A stretch of DNA of 45,377 nucleotides from assembly GCA_021799615.1 (NCBI GenBank), contig JAJZAC010000009.1:1-45377 (forward strand), in the 5' to 3' direction. The stretch comes from Actinomycetes bacterium. GTDB lineage: Bacteria; Actinomycetota; Acidimicrobiia; Acidimicrobiales; RAAP-2. Below are positions 24,811-32,613 of the stretch, one piece after another. Position 1 is the first letter of the stretch. Each line of letters starts with the position of its first letter. The position numbers and the translations under genes were made by a program. Below the pieces are notes generated by a model. It had not been told where the DNA came from. It saw nothing but the letters and a program-made list of their open reading frames with translations, and did not search any database.

Positions 24811-25574
24811 GCGCGGGCGAACTGGTCATCGAGGGGTTGCGGGCCGGTATCCCCGGCCGGGAGATCCTCCGCGGCGTGGACCTCGTCGTCCGCACCGGCG
24901 AGGTCCACGCGGTGATGGGCCCGAACGGCTCGGGCAAGTCCACCCTGGCGCACGTGCTCATGGGGCGCCCGGGCTACGACGTGACGGCGGGGACCGTCAC
25001 CCTCGACGGGGTCGACCTGCTGTCCCTCCCCACCTGGCAGCGTGCCCGGGTCGGCCTGTTCCTCACCCTGCAGCACCCGACGGAGGTGCCCGGCATCTCG
25101 ACGCTCGACGCCCTCCTGGCCGGGTCCGCCCCCCTGGCCGGCTCCGTCGAGGCCGGGGACGAGACGGCGGAGGCCGCGCGCGTCGCCGGCGTGACCGCCC
25201 GGCTGTCCGCGGAGGCGTCGCGCATCGGTCTCGACCCCGCCCTCCTCCAGCGGACCCTGAACGTCGACCTCTCGGGCGGCGAGCGGAAGCGCAACGAGAC
25301 CGTCCAGCTCGGTACCGTCCGGCCCCGGTTCGCCGTCCTCGACGAGATCGACTCCGGGCTCGACGTCGACGCGCTGGGTGCCGTGGCCCGCCGGGTGCGC
25401 GAGGCCGTGGGCGAGTGGGAGCTGGGCGTGCTCGCCATCACCCACTTCCGACGGCTCCTCGACGTGCTCGTCCCCGACGTGGTCCACGTGTTCACCGACG
25501 GGCGGGTGGTGGCCACCGGCGGGCCGGAGCTGGCCAACTCGGTGGACCGGGCCGGGTACCAGGCGTTCGTCTAG
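24807..25574 (+). CDS. sufC: SufC ATPase, copy 1
   Basis: A 255-residue ABC-type ATPase that drives the SufB-SufD core. Walker A GPNGSGKST (38-46), Q-loop TLQHPTEVPG, signature LSGGERKRNE (155-164), Walker B and catalytic Glu180 in FAVLDEIDSGLDVDAL, and switch His in AITHFRRLL are all intact. It departs from the consensus: LQHPTEVPGIS replaces FQYPVEIPG, DLSGGERKRNE replaces GFSGGEKKRNE, and LDEIDSG replaces LDETDSG. Its overlap with sufD-Rieske makes it the natural partner of this SufD. It is about half identical by eye to the second copy at 27482. Confidence 0.93.
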   Translation: MSAGELVIEGLRAGIPGREILRGVDLVVRTGEVHAVMGPNGSGKSTLAHVLMGRPGYDVTAGTVTLDGVDLLSLPTWQRARVGLFLTLQHPTEVPGISTLDALLAGSAPLAGSVEAGDETAEAARVAGVTARLSAEASRIGLDPALLQRTLNVDLSGGERKRNETVQLGTVRPRFAVLDEIDSGLDVDALGAVARRVREAVGEWELGVLAITHFRRLLDVLVPDVVHVFTDGRVVATGGPELANSVDRAGYQAFV

Positions 25575-25584
25575 GCGTTCGTCG
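25561..25584. repeat. 12-bp tandem duplication across the sufC stop
   Basis: AGGCGTTCGTCT (25561-25572) is followed directly by AGGCGTTCGTCG (25573-25584). The sufC TAG stop lies at the junction, so the duplicate is outside the gene. Probably replication slippage. Confidence 0.85.
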
Positions 25585-25636
25585 GGGGCTCGCGTCGCCC
25601 GGCGGAGGCTGCGCCCGGCGGCGCCGGGGGGGGAGA

Positions 25637-26131
25637 TCAGCCGGCGCCGACCTCGTCGAGCCCCTGGGCGAGGGTGTTCCAGCTGAGCGTGGCGCACTTG
25701 ATCCGCACGGGGAACTTGACCACGCCCTGGAGGGCGGCGAGCTCGCCCAGCGCGTCGACGTCGACCGGCGTCGCGTCGAGCGACGGATCGACCTCGTCAC
25801 CGTCACTGTCGCGGGGGAGGGTCGCCTCGTGGATGGACATCATCGCCTTGAAGGTGCCGATCAGCTCCCGCACCTCCTCCACCGGCTTCCCCTTCACGGC
25901 TGCCGACATGAGCGAGGCGGAGGACTGGCTGATGGAGCAGCCGCTGCCGCCGATCTTGATGTCGGTGAGGACGTCGCCCTCGACCTGCAGCGAGACGACG
26001 ATCTCGTCCCCGCACAGGGGGTTGAAGCCCTCCACCCGGTGGGCCGGCGGCGACGGCAGTTCGCCACGGTTACGGGGCGAGCGGTAGTGGTCCAGGATGA
26101 TCTCCCGGTAGAGGTCCTCGAGCCCGGCCAT
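25637..26131 (-). CDS. sufU: SufU sulphur-transfer protein
   Basis: A 164-residue zinc protein that takes the persulphide from SufS. The start LEDLYREIILDHYRSPRNRGEL is diagnostic. Metal and sulphur residues Cys40 and Asp42 (NPLCGDEI), Cys65 (GGSGCSISQSSASLM) and Cys146 (IKCATLSW) are all present. The insertion between Gly-Ser-Gly-Cys and the third cysteine (GKPVEEVRELIGTFKAMM) is typical of SufU and absent from IscU. ATG 26131 was chosen because homology begins there; the frame is open further upstream but Arg-rich. It lies 100 nt after sufS on the same strand and converges on sufC copy 1. Confidence 0.93.
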   Translation of the reverse strand: MAGLEDLYREIILDHYRSPRNRGELPSPPAHRVEGFNPLCGDEIVVSLQVEGDVLTDIKIGGSGCSISQSSASLMSAAVKGKPVEEVRELIGTFKAMMSIHEATLPRDSDGDEVDPSLDATPVDVDALGELAALQGVVKFPVRIKCATLSWNTLAQGLDEVGAG

Positions 26132-26231
26132 CACGCCCGAGCCCCGCGCTGTTGGTCCCGCTCGGTCACGTGGCCAGGGTAGCGGCCCGCACCCGCCAGC
26201 GTGCCGGCGCCGGGACCGTCGCACCGGCGGC

Positions 26232-27485
26232 TCACGCGAAGAACCTCGCCGCTTCGGCCAGGGCGTCGGCCAGGCGGTCCACGTCGGCGTGGTCGTTGTA
26301 GGGGCCGAACGACGCGCGGGCGGTGGCCGTCACGCCCAGGCGCCGCATCAGGGGCTTCGCGCAGTGGTGGCCGGCCCGGATGCACACCCCGTACTGGTCG
26401 AGCACCTGGGACAGGTCGTGGGGGTGGATGTCGCGGTGGGTGAAGGAGATCACCCCGCCCCGGCGCACGGCGTCGGCCGGGCCGTGGATGGTCAGCTCGT
26501 CCCCGAACCGGTCGGACAGCACGCCCAGGGCGTAGGCGGTCAAATCGATCTCGTGCGCCCGCACCGCCGCCATGCCGAGCTCGTCCAGGTAGTCGACCGC
26601 GGCGTGGAGGCCGATGGCCTCGACGATGGGCGGCGTGCCCGCCTCGAACCGCCACGGGATGTCGTTCGGGGTGAAGCCGTCCTTGCGAACGTCCAGGATC
26701 ATCTCGCCCCCGCCGAGGAACGGCGGCAGGTCGGCCAGCAGCTCCTCGCGTCCCCACAGCACGCCGATCCCGGTCGGCCCCAACATCTTGTGGGCGCTGA
26801 AGGCGAGGAAGTCGCAACCGAGGGCGGTCACGTCGGTGGGGACGTGGGGAACCGACTGGGCGCCGTCGGCCACCACCACCGCGCCGGCGGCGTGGGCCAC
26901 CGCCGAGATCTCGGCCAGCGGGTTGAGCGTGCCGAGGACGTTGGACATGGCGGTGACACCCACCAGCTTGGCCCCGTCGACCAGGCGATCCAGGTCGTCG
27001 AGGACGAGGAGCCCATCGTCGTCGACCGGGATCCACCGCAGTTCGAGGCCCCGTTCCTCGGCCAGCATGAGCCAGGGGACCACGTTGGCGTGGTGCTCCA
27101 TCTCGGTGAGCACGACGGCGTCCCCCCGGCCGAGGTTGCGCTTCCCCCAGGTGTGGGCGACCAGGTTGATGCCCTCGGTGGCGTTCTTGGTGAACACGAC
27201 CTCGCGGTCGGGAACGGGGGCGCCGACGAACCGCCCAGCCGCCACCCGGGCCGCCTCGAAACGACGGGTCGCCTCCTCGGCCACCCGGTAGACACCCCGG
27301 TGGACATTGGCGTGGGTCGTCTCCTCGTAGGAGCGCATGGCGTCGAGGACGCGCGCCGGGCGCTGGGACGACGCCGCCGAGTCGAGGTACGTGACGGGGT
27401 GGCCGTCGCGCTCGCCGGTCAGGAGGGCGAACTCCTTGCGCACGGTGGCGACGTCCAACGTGGTCGCTGCCGGTGGGCTGCTCAT
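26232..27485 (-). CDS. sufS: SufS cysteine desulphurase
   Basis: A 417-residue PLP enzyme that takes sulphur from cysteine. YLDSAASSQRP, EMEHHANVVPW, VADGAQSVPH and the Schiff-base Lys233 in FLAFSAHKMLGPTGIGVLWG are present. The catalytic Cys375 is in RAGHHCAKPLMRRLG, with the short loop of group II (SufS) enzymes. ATG 27485 overlaps the sufC copy 2 stop as ATGA, so translation is coupled. An in-frame ATG three codons upstream (27494) is less likely. Confidence 0.95.
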   Translation of the reverse strand: MSSPPAATTLDVATVRKEFALLTGERDGHPVTYLDSAASSQRPARVLDAMRSYEETTHANVHRGVYRVAEEATRRFEAARVAAGRFVGAPVPDREVVFTKNATEGINLVAHTWGKRNLGRGDAVVLTEMEHHANVVPWLMLAEERGLELRWIPVDDDGLLVLDDLDRLVDGAKLVGVTAMSNVLGTLNPLAEISAVAHAAGAVVVADGAQSVPHVPTDVTALGCDFLAFSAHKMLGPTGIGVLWGREELLADLPPFLGGGEMILDVRKDGFTPNDIPWRFEAGTPPIVEAIGLHAAVDYLDELGMAAVRAHEIDLTAYALGVLSDRFGDELTIHGPADAVRRGGVISFTHRDIHPHDLSQVLDQYGVCIRAGHHCAKPLMRRLGVTATARASFGPYNDHADVDRLADALAEAARFFA

Positions 27486-28249
27486 GCCCGCCACCGGTCG
27501 TACCCCTCGGCCTCGAGCTGTTCGGCCAGCTCCGGACCTCCCTCGGCGACGACGCTGCCGTCGACCAGCAGGTGGACCCGGTCGGGGGCCAGCTCCTCGA
27601 GGAGGCGGCGGTAGTGGGTGATGACCAGCACGCCCAGCTCGGGGCGGGCGTCGCGCACGGTGTGGACGCCGCGGGCGACGGTCCGGAGGGCGTCGACGTC
27701 AAGACCGGAGTCGGTCTCGTCGAGGACGGCCACCACGGGGTCGAGCATGGCCATCTGCAGGATCTCGTTCCGCTTGCGCTCGCCGCCCGAGAAGCCCTCG
27801 TTCAGGTGGCGCTCGCCGAAGGAGGGGTCCATCCCGAGCTTCTCCATCCACTCCAGCATGGCCAGGCGCACCTCGAGGACCGACAGGTCGATCCCCTGGC
27901 GGGCCGACATGGCCTGGCGGAGGAACTGCAGGACCGGAAGGCCACTGATGGCCTCGGGGTCCTGGAAGGCGAGGAACATGCCGGCCTTGGCCCGCACGTC
28001 GGTCGGCCAGGAGGTGACGTCCTCCCCGGCCAACCGGATCGAGCCGCTCGTCACCTGCAGCGCCGGGTTGCCGAGCAGCACCTTGGCCAGGGTGGACTTG
28101 CCGCTGCCGTTCGGTCCCATCAGCGCATGGACCGACCCGGCCTCGACGACGAGGTCGACACCGCGGAGGATCTCGGTGTCGCCGGCGACCACCGTCAGCC
28201 CGTCGATCTCGAGCAGTGGGGCCCCGGCGTGGAGGGAGTCATCGGACAC
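27482..28249 (-). CDS. sufC: SufC ATPase, copy 2, first gene of the sufC-sufS-sufU unit
   Basis: A 255-residue ABC ATPase closer to the SufC consensus than copy 1. Walker A GPNGSGKST (45-53), AFQDPEAISG, the motif GFSGGERKRNEILQM, and LDETDSGLDVDALR with catalytic Glu178. Start GTG 28249 follows TACACT by six bases, a clear leaderless promoter; the open frame continues upstream without coding character. The stop overlaps sufS by four bases. With copy 1 already paired with sufD, this copy may form an alternative SufBCD complex or simply supply ATPase together with the desulphurase. Confidence 0.94.
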   Translation of the reverse strand: MSDDSLHAGAPLLEIDGLTVVAGDTEILRGVDLVVEAGSVHALMGPNGSGKSTLAKVLLGNPALQVTSGSIRLAGEDVTSWPTDVRAKAGMFLAFQDPEAISGLPVLQFLRQAMSARQGIDLSVLEVRLAMLEWMEKLGMDPSFGERHLNEGFSGGERKRNEILQMAMLDPVVAVLDETDSGLDVDALRTVARGVHTVRDARPELGVLVITHYRRLLEELAPDRVHLLVDGSVVAEGGPELAEQLEAEGYDRWRA

Positions 28250-28255
28250 GACGCG

Positions 28256-28261
28256 AGTGTA
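28256..28261 (-). promoter_or_regulatory. -10 hexamer TACACT of the sufC2-sufS-sufU unit
   Basis: TACACT on the minus strand with exactly six bases to GTG 28249. The shared 23-bp suf element lies 20 bp upstream of it. Confidence 0.6.
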
Positions 28262-28280
28262 CCTCCCGCTCCGGTTTTCC

Positions 28281-28303
28281 ACTACGCCGGTAGGAGGAAT
28301 CGG
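28281..28303 (-). promoter_or_regulatory. Candidate operator of the suf regulon, copy 2
   Basis: Same element as 20290-20312 (20 of 23 bases), here with a perfect interrupted palindrome CTAC-GCCG-GTAG (28282-28293). It sits at about the -35 region of the sufC2 promoter. The conserved flank GAGRAATCGG reads on the plus strand in both copies, so relative to its gene this copy is inverted. Confidence 0.5.
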
Positions 28304-28415
28304 GAGCCGCCCGCGGCGACGCCGGTCGGGGGTGTGGCCTGCCCCGTCCGGCCCGGTGACCGGGGCGTCCGTGCGCCGGCGGCAGCCGGTGTGCGGCATG
28401 CGGTCCCGTGTCCGG

Positions 28416-28421
28416 TACGGT
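28416..28421 (+). promoter_or_regulatory. -10 hexamer TACGGT of the debranching-type glucosidase gene
   Basis: TACGGT, six bases, GTG 28428. This fixes the start inside a much longer open frame. Confidence 0.55.
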
Positions 28422-28427
28422 GACCCG

Positions 28428-30605
28428 GTGGCCGATCCGTGGAACTTCTCCGGGCCGGTGACGGGGACCGGGGCCGGGTCGGGCGTGGTGACCCTGGTCG
28501 ACGAGTCGACCTTCACCATCAGCGATGCCACCGGCGACATCCACCGGGGCGGCGCTCAGGGGCTGTTCGTGCGCGACACCCGGATCCTCGACCGTTTCGA
28601 GGTCCTGGTCAACGGGGTCCCCACCGAGGCCCTCTCCACGGTGTCCGAGGATCCGTTCTCGGCGACGTTCGTCTCGCGCTGCCTGCCTCCGGCCGGCCGG
28701 GCCGACTCGACGGTCATGGTGTTCCGTTCGCGCTACGTGGGCCAGGGCATGCGGGAGGACCTGACGGTGCGGAACTTCGGCGACGAGCCGACCTTCTGCT
28801 CGGTCGAGGTCTTCGTGAGCGCCGACTTCGCCGACCTCTTCGCCGTCAAGGAGGGGCGGGCCGCCCGCGGCGACGCAGGAGGCGCCTTCGCCAACGGCGC
28901 CGAGGGGGGGCCGTTGCCCGCCGCCGAGTCCGGCGTCATCGCCCACGCGTACCGGCGGGGTGGGGTCTCGCGCGGGGTGGAGGTGCGGTTCGACGGCGCC
29001 ACCATTGCGGGGGACCTGGCCACCTTCGAGGTCATCGTCCCGGCCCGGGGTGCGTGGTCGACGACCATCGAGGTGGCGCCGGTGATCGACGGCACGGTGA
29101 TCGAGCCCCGCTACCGGCGCGGCCAGCCGGTGGAGCGGGCCGAGCCCGCCGAGCGTCTGGCCCGGTGGCGCCGGCGCGTCCCGCAGATCGAGACCGACCA
29201 CGCCGGGCTGCGCGACGTCGTCCTCCGCAGTTCGGAGGACCTGGGCGCGCTGCGGATCTTCGATCCGGACTTCCCCGAACGGGTGGTGGTGGCGGCCGGC
29301 GCCCCGTGGTTCATGACCGTCTTCGGACGCGACTCGTTGATCACGGCGTGGATGGCCCTCCTGGTGGACCCCGACCTGGCGCTGGGCGTCCTCCAGACGC
29401 TGGCCCGGTTCCAGGGCGTGGAGGTCGATCCCCGCCACGAAGAGGAACCTGGCCGCATCCTCCACGAGATGCGCTTCGGCGAGGCGGCGTCGCTGTCCCT
29501 GGGCGGCGGCAGCATCTACTACGGCACGGCCGATGCCACGCCCCTGTTCGTGATGCTCCTCGGCGAGCTGCGCCGGTGGGGGGTGGCCCGGGAGCTGGTC
29601 GACGAACTGCTGCCGAACGCCGAGCGCGCCATCGAGTGGATCGAGCGGTACGGCGATGCCGACGGCGACGGCTACGTCGAGTACCACCGGGCCACCGACC
29701 GGGGCCTCGCCAACCAGGGGTGGAAGGACAGCTGGGACGGCATCCGGTTCGCAGACGGCACCGTCGCCCAGGCGCCGATCGCCCTGTGCGAGGTCCAGGC
29801 CTACGTCTACGGGGCGTACCTGGCCAGGGCGCACTTCGCCTTCGAGGCGGGTGACACCGCCACCTACGACCGGTTCCGGGCGAAGGCGCGCCAGCTCAAG
29901 ACCGCCTTCAACCGCGACTTCTGGCTTCCCGACCGCGGCTGGTTCGCCGTCGGGCTCGACGCCGACAAGCGGCCCATCGACTCGCTCACGTCCAACATCG
30001 GCCACTGCCTGTGGACCGGCATCGTCGACGAGGACAAGGCGGCTGTCGTCGCCGAGCACCTGATGTCGCCGGAGATGTCCACCGGGTGGGGCGTGCGGAC
30101 CCTGTCGGCGGCCAACGGCGGGTACAACCCGATCAGCTACCACTGCGGCTCGGTGTGGCCCCATGACACGGCCATCGTGGCCGCCGGTCTGGCCCGGTAC
30201 GGCTTCGAGGACGACGCCCTGCGCCTGGTCATGGGCCTGGTCGACGCGGCCGTCGCCCAGGGCGGCCGGCTCCCCGAGCTGTTCAGCGGGCTGTCGCGCG
30301 ACGAGCTGTCCGTCCCGGTGGGCTACCCGACGTCGTGCTCGCCCCAGGCGTGGGCCGCCGCCTCGCCCCTCCTGTGCCTGCGGATCCTGCTCCGCCTGGA
30401 CCCCTGGGTCCCCTACGGCAAGACGTGGCTGGCGCCCCGGCTCCCCGAGGGCATCGGCTACCTGAAGGTCGAGGGCATCCCGCTGGCCGGGGCTCGGGTC
30501 ACCGTCGAGGTGGGCGAGGGCGTGCCGGACGGTCTCGCCGTGGTGGGCCTGCCCGCCGGTATCGAGCTCATCCGGACACCCCGCCGCCCGGCCAGCGCGG
30601 TCTGA
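28428..30605 (+). CDS. Amylo-alpha-1,6-glucosidase (glycogen debranching-type)
   Basis: A 725-residue cytoplasmic enzyme. The N-terminal beta-sandwich (TFTISDATGDIHRGGAQGLFVRDTRILDRFEVLVNG, about 20-280) matches the GDE_N_bis-type domain of bacterial amylo-alpha-glucosidases. The rest is an (alpha/alpha)6 barrel: PWFMTVFGRDSLITAWMALL, GRILHEMRFGE, SIYYGTADATPLFVMLLGELRRWG, NQGWKDSWDGIRFADG and YNPISYHCGSVWPHDTAIVAAGLARYGF contain the conserved acidic residues expected for catalysis. It probably removes alpha-1,6 glucose branches from glycogen or a related storage glucan. No other glycogen gene is in the window. It converges on the next gene with 12 bp between stops. Confidence 0.85.
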   Translation: MADPWNFSGPVTGTGAGSGVVTLVDESTFTISDATGDIHRGGAQGLFVRDTRILDRFEVLVNGVPTEALSTVSEDPFSATFVSRCLPPAGRADSTVMVFRSRYVGQGMREDLTVRNFGDEPTFCSVEVFVSADFADLFAVKEGRAARGDAGGAFANGAEGGPLPAAESGVIAHAYRRGGVSRGVEVRFDGATIAGDLATFEVIVPARGAWSTTIEVAPVIDGTVIEPRYRRGQPVERAEPAERLARWRRRVPQIETDHAGLRDVVLRSSEDLGALRIFDPDFPERVVVAAGAPWFMTVFGRDSLITAWMALLVDPDLALGVLQTLARFQGVEVDPRHEEEPGRILHEMRFGEAASLSLGGGSIYYGTADATPLFVMLLGELRRWGVARELVDELLPNAERAIEWIERYGDADGDGYVEYHRATDRGLANQGWKDSWDGIRFADGTVAQAPIALCEVQAYVYGAYLARAHFAFEAGDTATYDRFRAKARQLKTAFNRDFWLPDRGWFAVGLDADKRPIDSLTSNIGHCLWTGIVDEDKAAVVAEHLMSPEMSTGWGVRTLSAANGGYNPISYHCGSVWPHDTAIVAAGLARYGFEDDALRLVMGLVDAAVAQGGRLPELFSGLSRDELSVPVGYPTSCSPQAWAAASPLLCLRILLRLDPWVPYGKTWLAPRLPEGIGYLKVEGIPLAGARVTVEVGEGVPDGLAVVGLPAGIELIRTPRRPASAV

Positions 30606-30617
30606 CGCCCGGGCGCC

Positions 30618-31253
30618 TCACCACCCCCGGGCGACCCACTCGTCGAGGTGCGGCGACTCTGCGCCGACGGTGGACCCGGCGCCGTGACCGGGCAGGATCA
30701 GGGTTCCCGGAGCGAAGCGGGCGAAGATCCGCTCCTCGATGGAGCGGATGATGTCGCCGAAGTCGGAGTGGTCGAAGGACGTGTTGCCGGGCCCGCCGGG
30801 GAAGAGGGTGTCGCCGGTGAAGAGGAGGGGCGCCCCCTCGACGGCGAAGCACATGGAGCCGGGTGTGTGGCCCGGGGTGGCCACGGTGGCGATGCGCAGG
30901 TCCCCGATCTCGATGACGGCGTCGTCCTCGAGAAGGGAGTCGTACGAGGGCAGCATGGACGCGTCGGCCGCGGTGATGCCCACGTCGAACCCGGCGTCGC
31001 GTACGGCGCCCACGGCCTGGATGTGGTCCCAGTGGCCGTGGGTCTCCACCACCCGCCGGACCCCGAGGTCCCGGCACAGGTCGAGGAGCAGGTCGTGCTC
31101 GTTGGCCGCGTCGATCAGCACGGCGTCACCCGTCCGGCGGCACCGGACCACGTAGACGTTGTTGTCGACGGGTCCGACCACGACCCGGTGGACCTCGACG
31201 GCGCTGTCGGCGTAGTCGACGATGGTGGGGGGCACGGGTCGTTCCTCCGTCAT
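30618..31253 (-). CDS. Metallo-beta-lactamase-fold hydrolase, hydroxyacylglutathione hydrolase-like
   Basis: A 211-residue glyoxalase II-like protein. Zinc ligands: THGHWDHIQAVG, the His of TPGHTPGSMCF, Asp of LFTGDTLF and the final His of LPGHGAGS. The opening VVGPVDNNVYVVRCRRTGDAVLIDA is the standard first hairpin. Without a glutathione system expected in actinobacteria, mycothiol or another thioester is a plausible substrate (inference). ATG 31253 fits the family length; the frame stays open for another 460 codons upstream but only as antisense to the acyl-CoA dehydrogenase. The 198-bp gap to the next gene is shared by both promoters. Confidence 0.87.
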   Translation of the reverse strand: MTEERPVPPTIVDYADSAVEVHRVVVGPVDNNVYVVRCRRTGDAVLIDAANEHDLLLDLCRDLGVRRVVETHGHWDHIQAVGAVRDAGFDVGITAADASMLPSYDSLLEDDAVIEIGDLRIATVATPGHTPGSMCFAVEGAPLLFTGDTLFPGGPGNTSFDHSDFGDIIRSIEERIFARFAPGTLILPGHGAGSTVGAESPHLDEWVARGW

Positions 31254-31354
31254 GGCGCACTCCGGTGGCGTCGCGGTCCCGCTGGCGGGCCACCAGCCCG
31301 TCCCGCGGCCACCGAGCCAGCGTACTGCCGGCGCGTCCTCCCCCCGCCGCCCGG

Positions 31355-31385
31355 CACCGGTGCCCCCGTTGGTCACCGGTGCCCC
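31355..31385 (+). repeat. Tandem CACCGGTGCCCC operator-like pair
   Basis: CACCGGTGCCCC occurs at 31355-31366 and again at 31374-31385, with starts 19 bp apart. Each contains the 8-bp palindrome CACCGGTG. The pair lies just upstream of the TAGACC hexamer of the acyl-CoA dehydrogenase, so binding there could control that promoter. Confidence 0.4.
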
Positions 31386-31393
31386 GACTCTGG

Positions 31394-31399
31394 TAGACC
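31394..31399 (+). promoter_or_regulatory. Probable -10 hexamer TAGACC of the acyl-CoA dehydrogenase gene
   Basis: TAGACC ten bases before the in-frame ATG 31410 and 52 bases before ATG 31452. The same hexamer precedes the MaoC gene. Confidence 0.35.
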
Positions 31400-31451
31400 A
31401 GCGGACGTCATGGTCCCGAGGGGGGCCTGCCGAACGGGGCTGGGAGTGCAG

Positions 31452-32567
31452 ATGAACTTCGCCTTCAGCGAGGAGCAGGAAGAGCTGCGGCGGTCGGTGC
31501 GCCGCTTCCTCGAGGACAAGTCGCCCGAGACCGAGGTCCGGCGCCTGATGGCCACCACCGAGGGCTACGACCCCGCGGTGTGGTCGCAGATGGCCGACCA
31601 GCTGGGGCTCCAGTCGCTGGCCATCCCCGAGGAGTTCGGGGGCGCCGGCTTCAGCTTCGTCGAGCTGGTGGTCGTCCTGGAGGAGATGGGCGCCGCGCTG
31701 CTGTGCGCGCCGTACTTCTCGTCGGTCGTGCTGGCCGCCAACGCCCTCCTCCGGTCGGGGGACGACGGTGCCAAGTCCCGGTACCTCCCCGGCATCGCCT
31801 CGGGCGAGACCATCGCCACCCTGGCTCTCACGGAGGACGCCGGCAGGTGGGAGCCGGACGCCGTCGAGCTCGCCGCCACGCCGGCCGGGGACGGCTGGAC
31901 GCTCGACGGCCACAAGAGCTTCGTGCTCGACGGCCACACGGCGTCGCTCATCCTGGTGGCGGCCCGCACCGCCGCCGGCGTCAGCCTGTTCGCGGTGGAC
32001 GGCGATGCGCCGGGCCTGACGCGTAGCCCGCTCGCCACCATGGACCAGACCCGCAAGCAGGCGCGCCTGGAGTTCGCCGCCACCCCGGCCACCCTGGTCG
32101 GCACGGACGGCGGCGCCGCCGCCGGGCTGGCCACGACGCTCGACCTGGCCGCGGTGGCCCTGGCGGCCGAGCAGGTGGGCGGTGCCCAGCGGTGCCTCGA
32201 CACGTCGGTCGAGTACGCCAAGACCCGCATCCAGTTCGGCCGCCCCATCGGCAGCTTCCAGGCCATCAAGCACAAGTGCGCCGACATGCTCCTCGAGGTG
32301 GAGTCGGCCAAGTCGGCCGCCTACTACGCCGGGTGGGCGGCGGCCGAGGACTCGGACGAGCTCCCGGTGGTGGCCAGCCTGGCCAAGTCGTACTGCTCCG
32401 AGGCCTACTTCCACGCCGCGGCCGAGATGATCCAGATCCACGGTGGCATCGGCTTCACCTGGGAGCACCCGGCCCACCTGTACTTCAAGCGGGCCAAGTC
32501 CTCCGAGCTGCTCTTCGGCGACCCCGCCTACCATCGCGAGCTGCTGGCCCAGAGGATCGGGATCTGA
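31452..32567 (+). CDS. Acyl-CoA dehydrogenase, FadE family
   Basis: A 371-residue flavoprotein. MNFAFSEEQEELRRSVRRFLED, AIPEEFGGAGFSFVELVVVLEEMG, LALTEDAG, YAKTRIQFGRPIGSFQAIKHKCADMLLEVE and EMIQIHGGIGFTWEHPAHLYFKRAKSSELLFGDPAYH are the family blocks. The C-terminal loop lacks the EGT segment that carries the usual catalytic Glu, a feature of the actinobacterial FadE subunits that act on bulky CoA esters, often as heteromers. The partner subunit is not here. ATG 31452 has GGGAG seven bases upstream; ATG 31410 is also in frame and would add 14 residues. Confidence 0.85.
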   Translation: MNFAFSEEQEELRRSVRRFLEDKSPETEVRRLMATTEGYDPAVWSQMADQLGLQSLAIPEEFGGAGFSFVELVVVLEEMGAALLCAPYFSSVVLAANALLRSGDDGAKSRYLPGIASGETIATLALTEDAGRWEPDAVELAATPAGDGWTLDGHKSFVLDGHTASLILVAARTAAGVSLFAVDGDAPGLTRSPLATMDQTRKQARLEFAATPATLVGTDGGAAAGLATTLDLAAVALAAEQVGGAQRCLDTSVEYAKTRIQFGRPIGSFQAIKHKCADMLLEVESAKSAAYYAGWAAAEDSDELPVVASLAKSYCSEAYFHAAAEMIQIHGGIGFTWEHPAHLYFKRAKSSELLFGDPAYHRELLAQRIGI

Positions 32568-32601
32568 GCCCGGCACCGAACGTCCGGCCCCGGCCGGCGG
32601 C

Positions 32602-32607
32602 GATACT
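32602..32607 (+). promoter_or_regulatory. -10 hexamer GATACT of the DUF1707 gene
   Basis: GATACT, six bases, ATG 32614. A near-consensus hexamer except at the first base. Confidence 0.45.
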
Positions 32608-32613
32608 GGAGCG

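Noticed and set aside
27618-28427. Upstream 270-codon extension of the glucosidase gene
   Set aside because: It lies antisense to sufC copy 2. The GTG at 28428 has a well-placed -10 box and homology begins there.
28250-28427. Possible tRNA or riboswitch in the wider intergenic regions (28250-28427, 31254-31451, 39426-39571)
   Set aside because: I found no cloverleaf, T-loop GTTCRA sequence or known riboswitch core; these regions hold only promoter-like hexamers and the short repeats listed.
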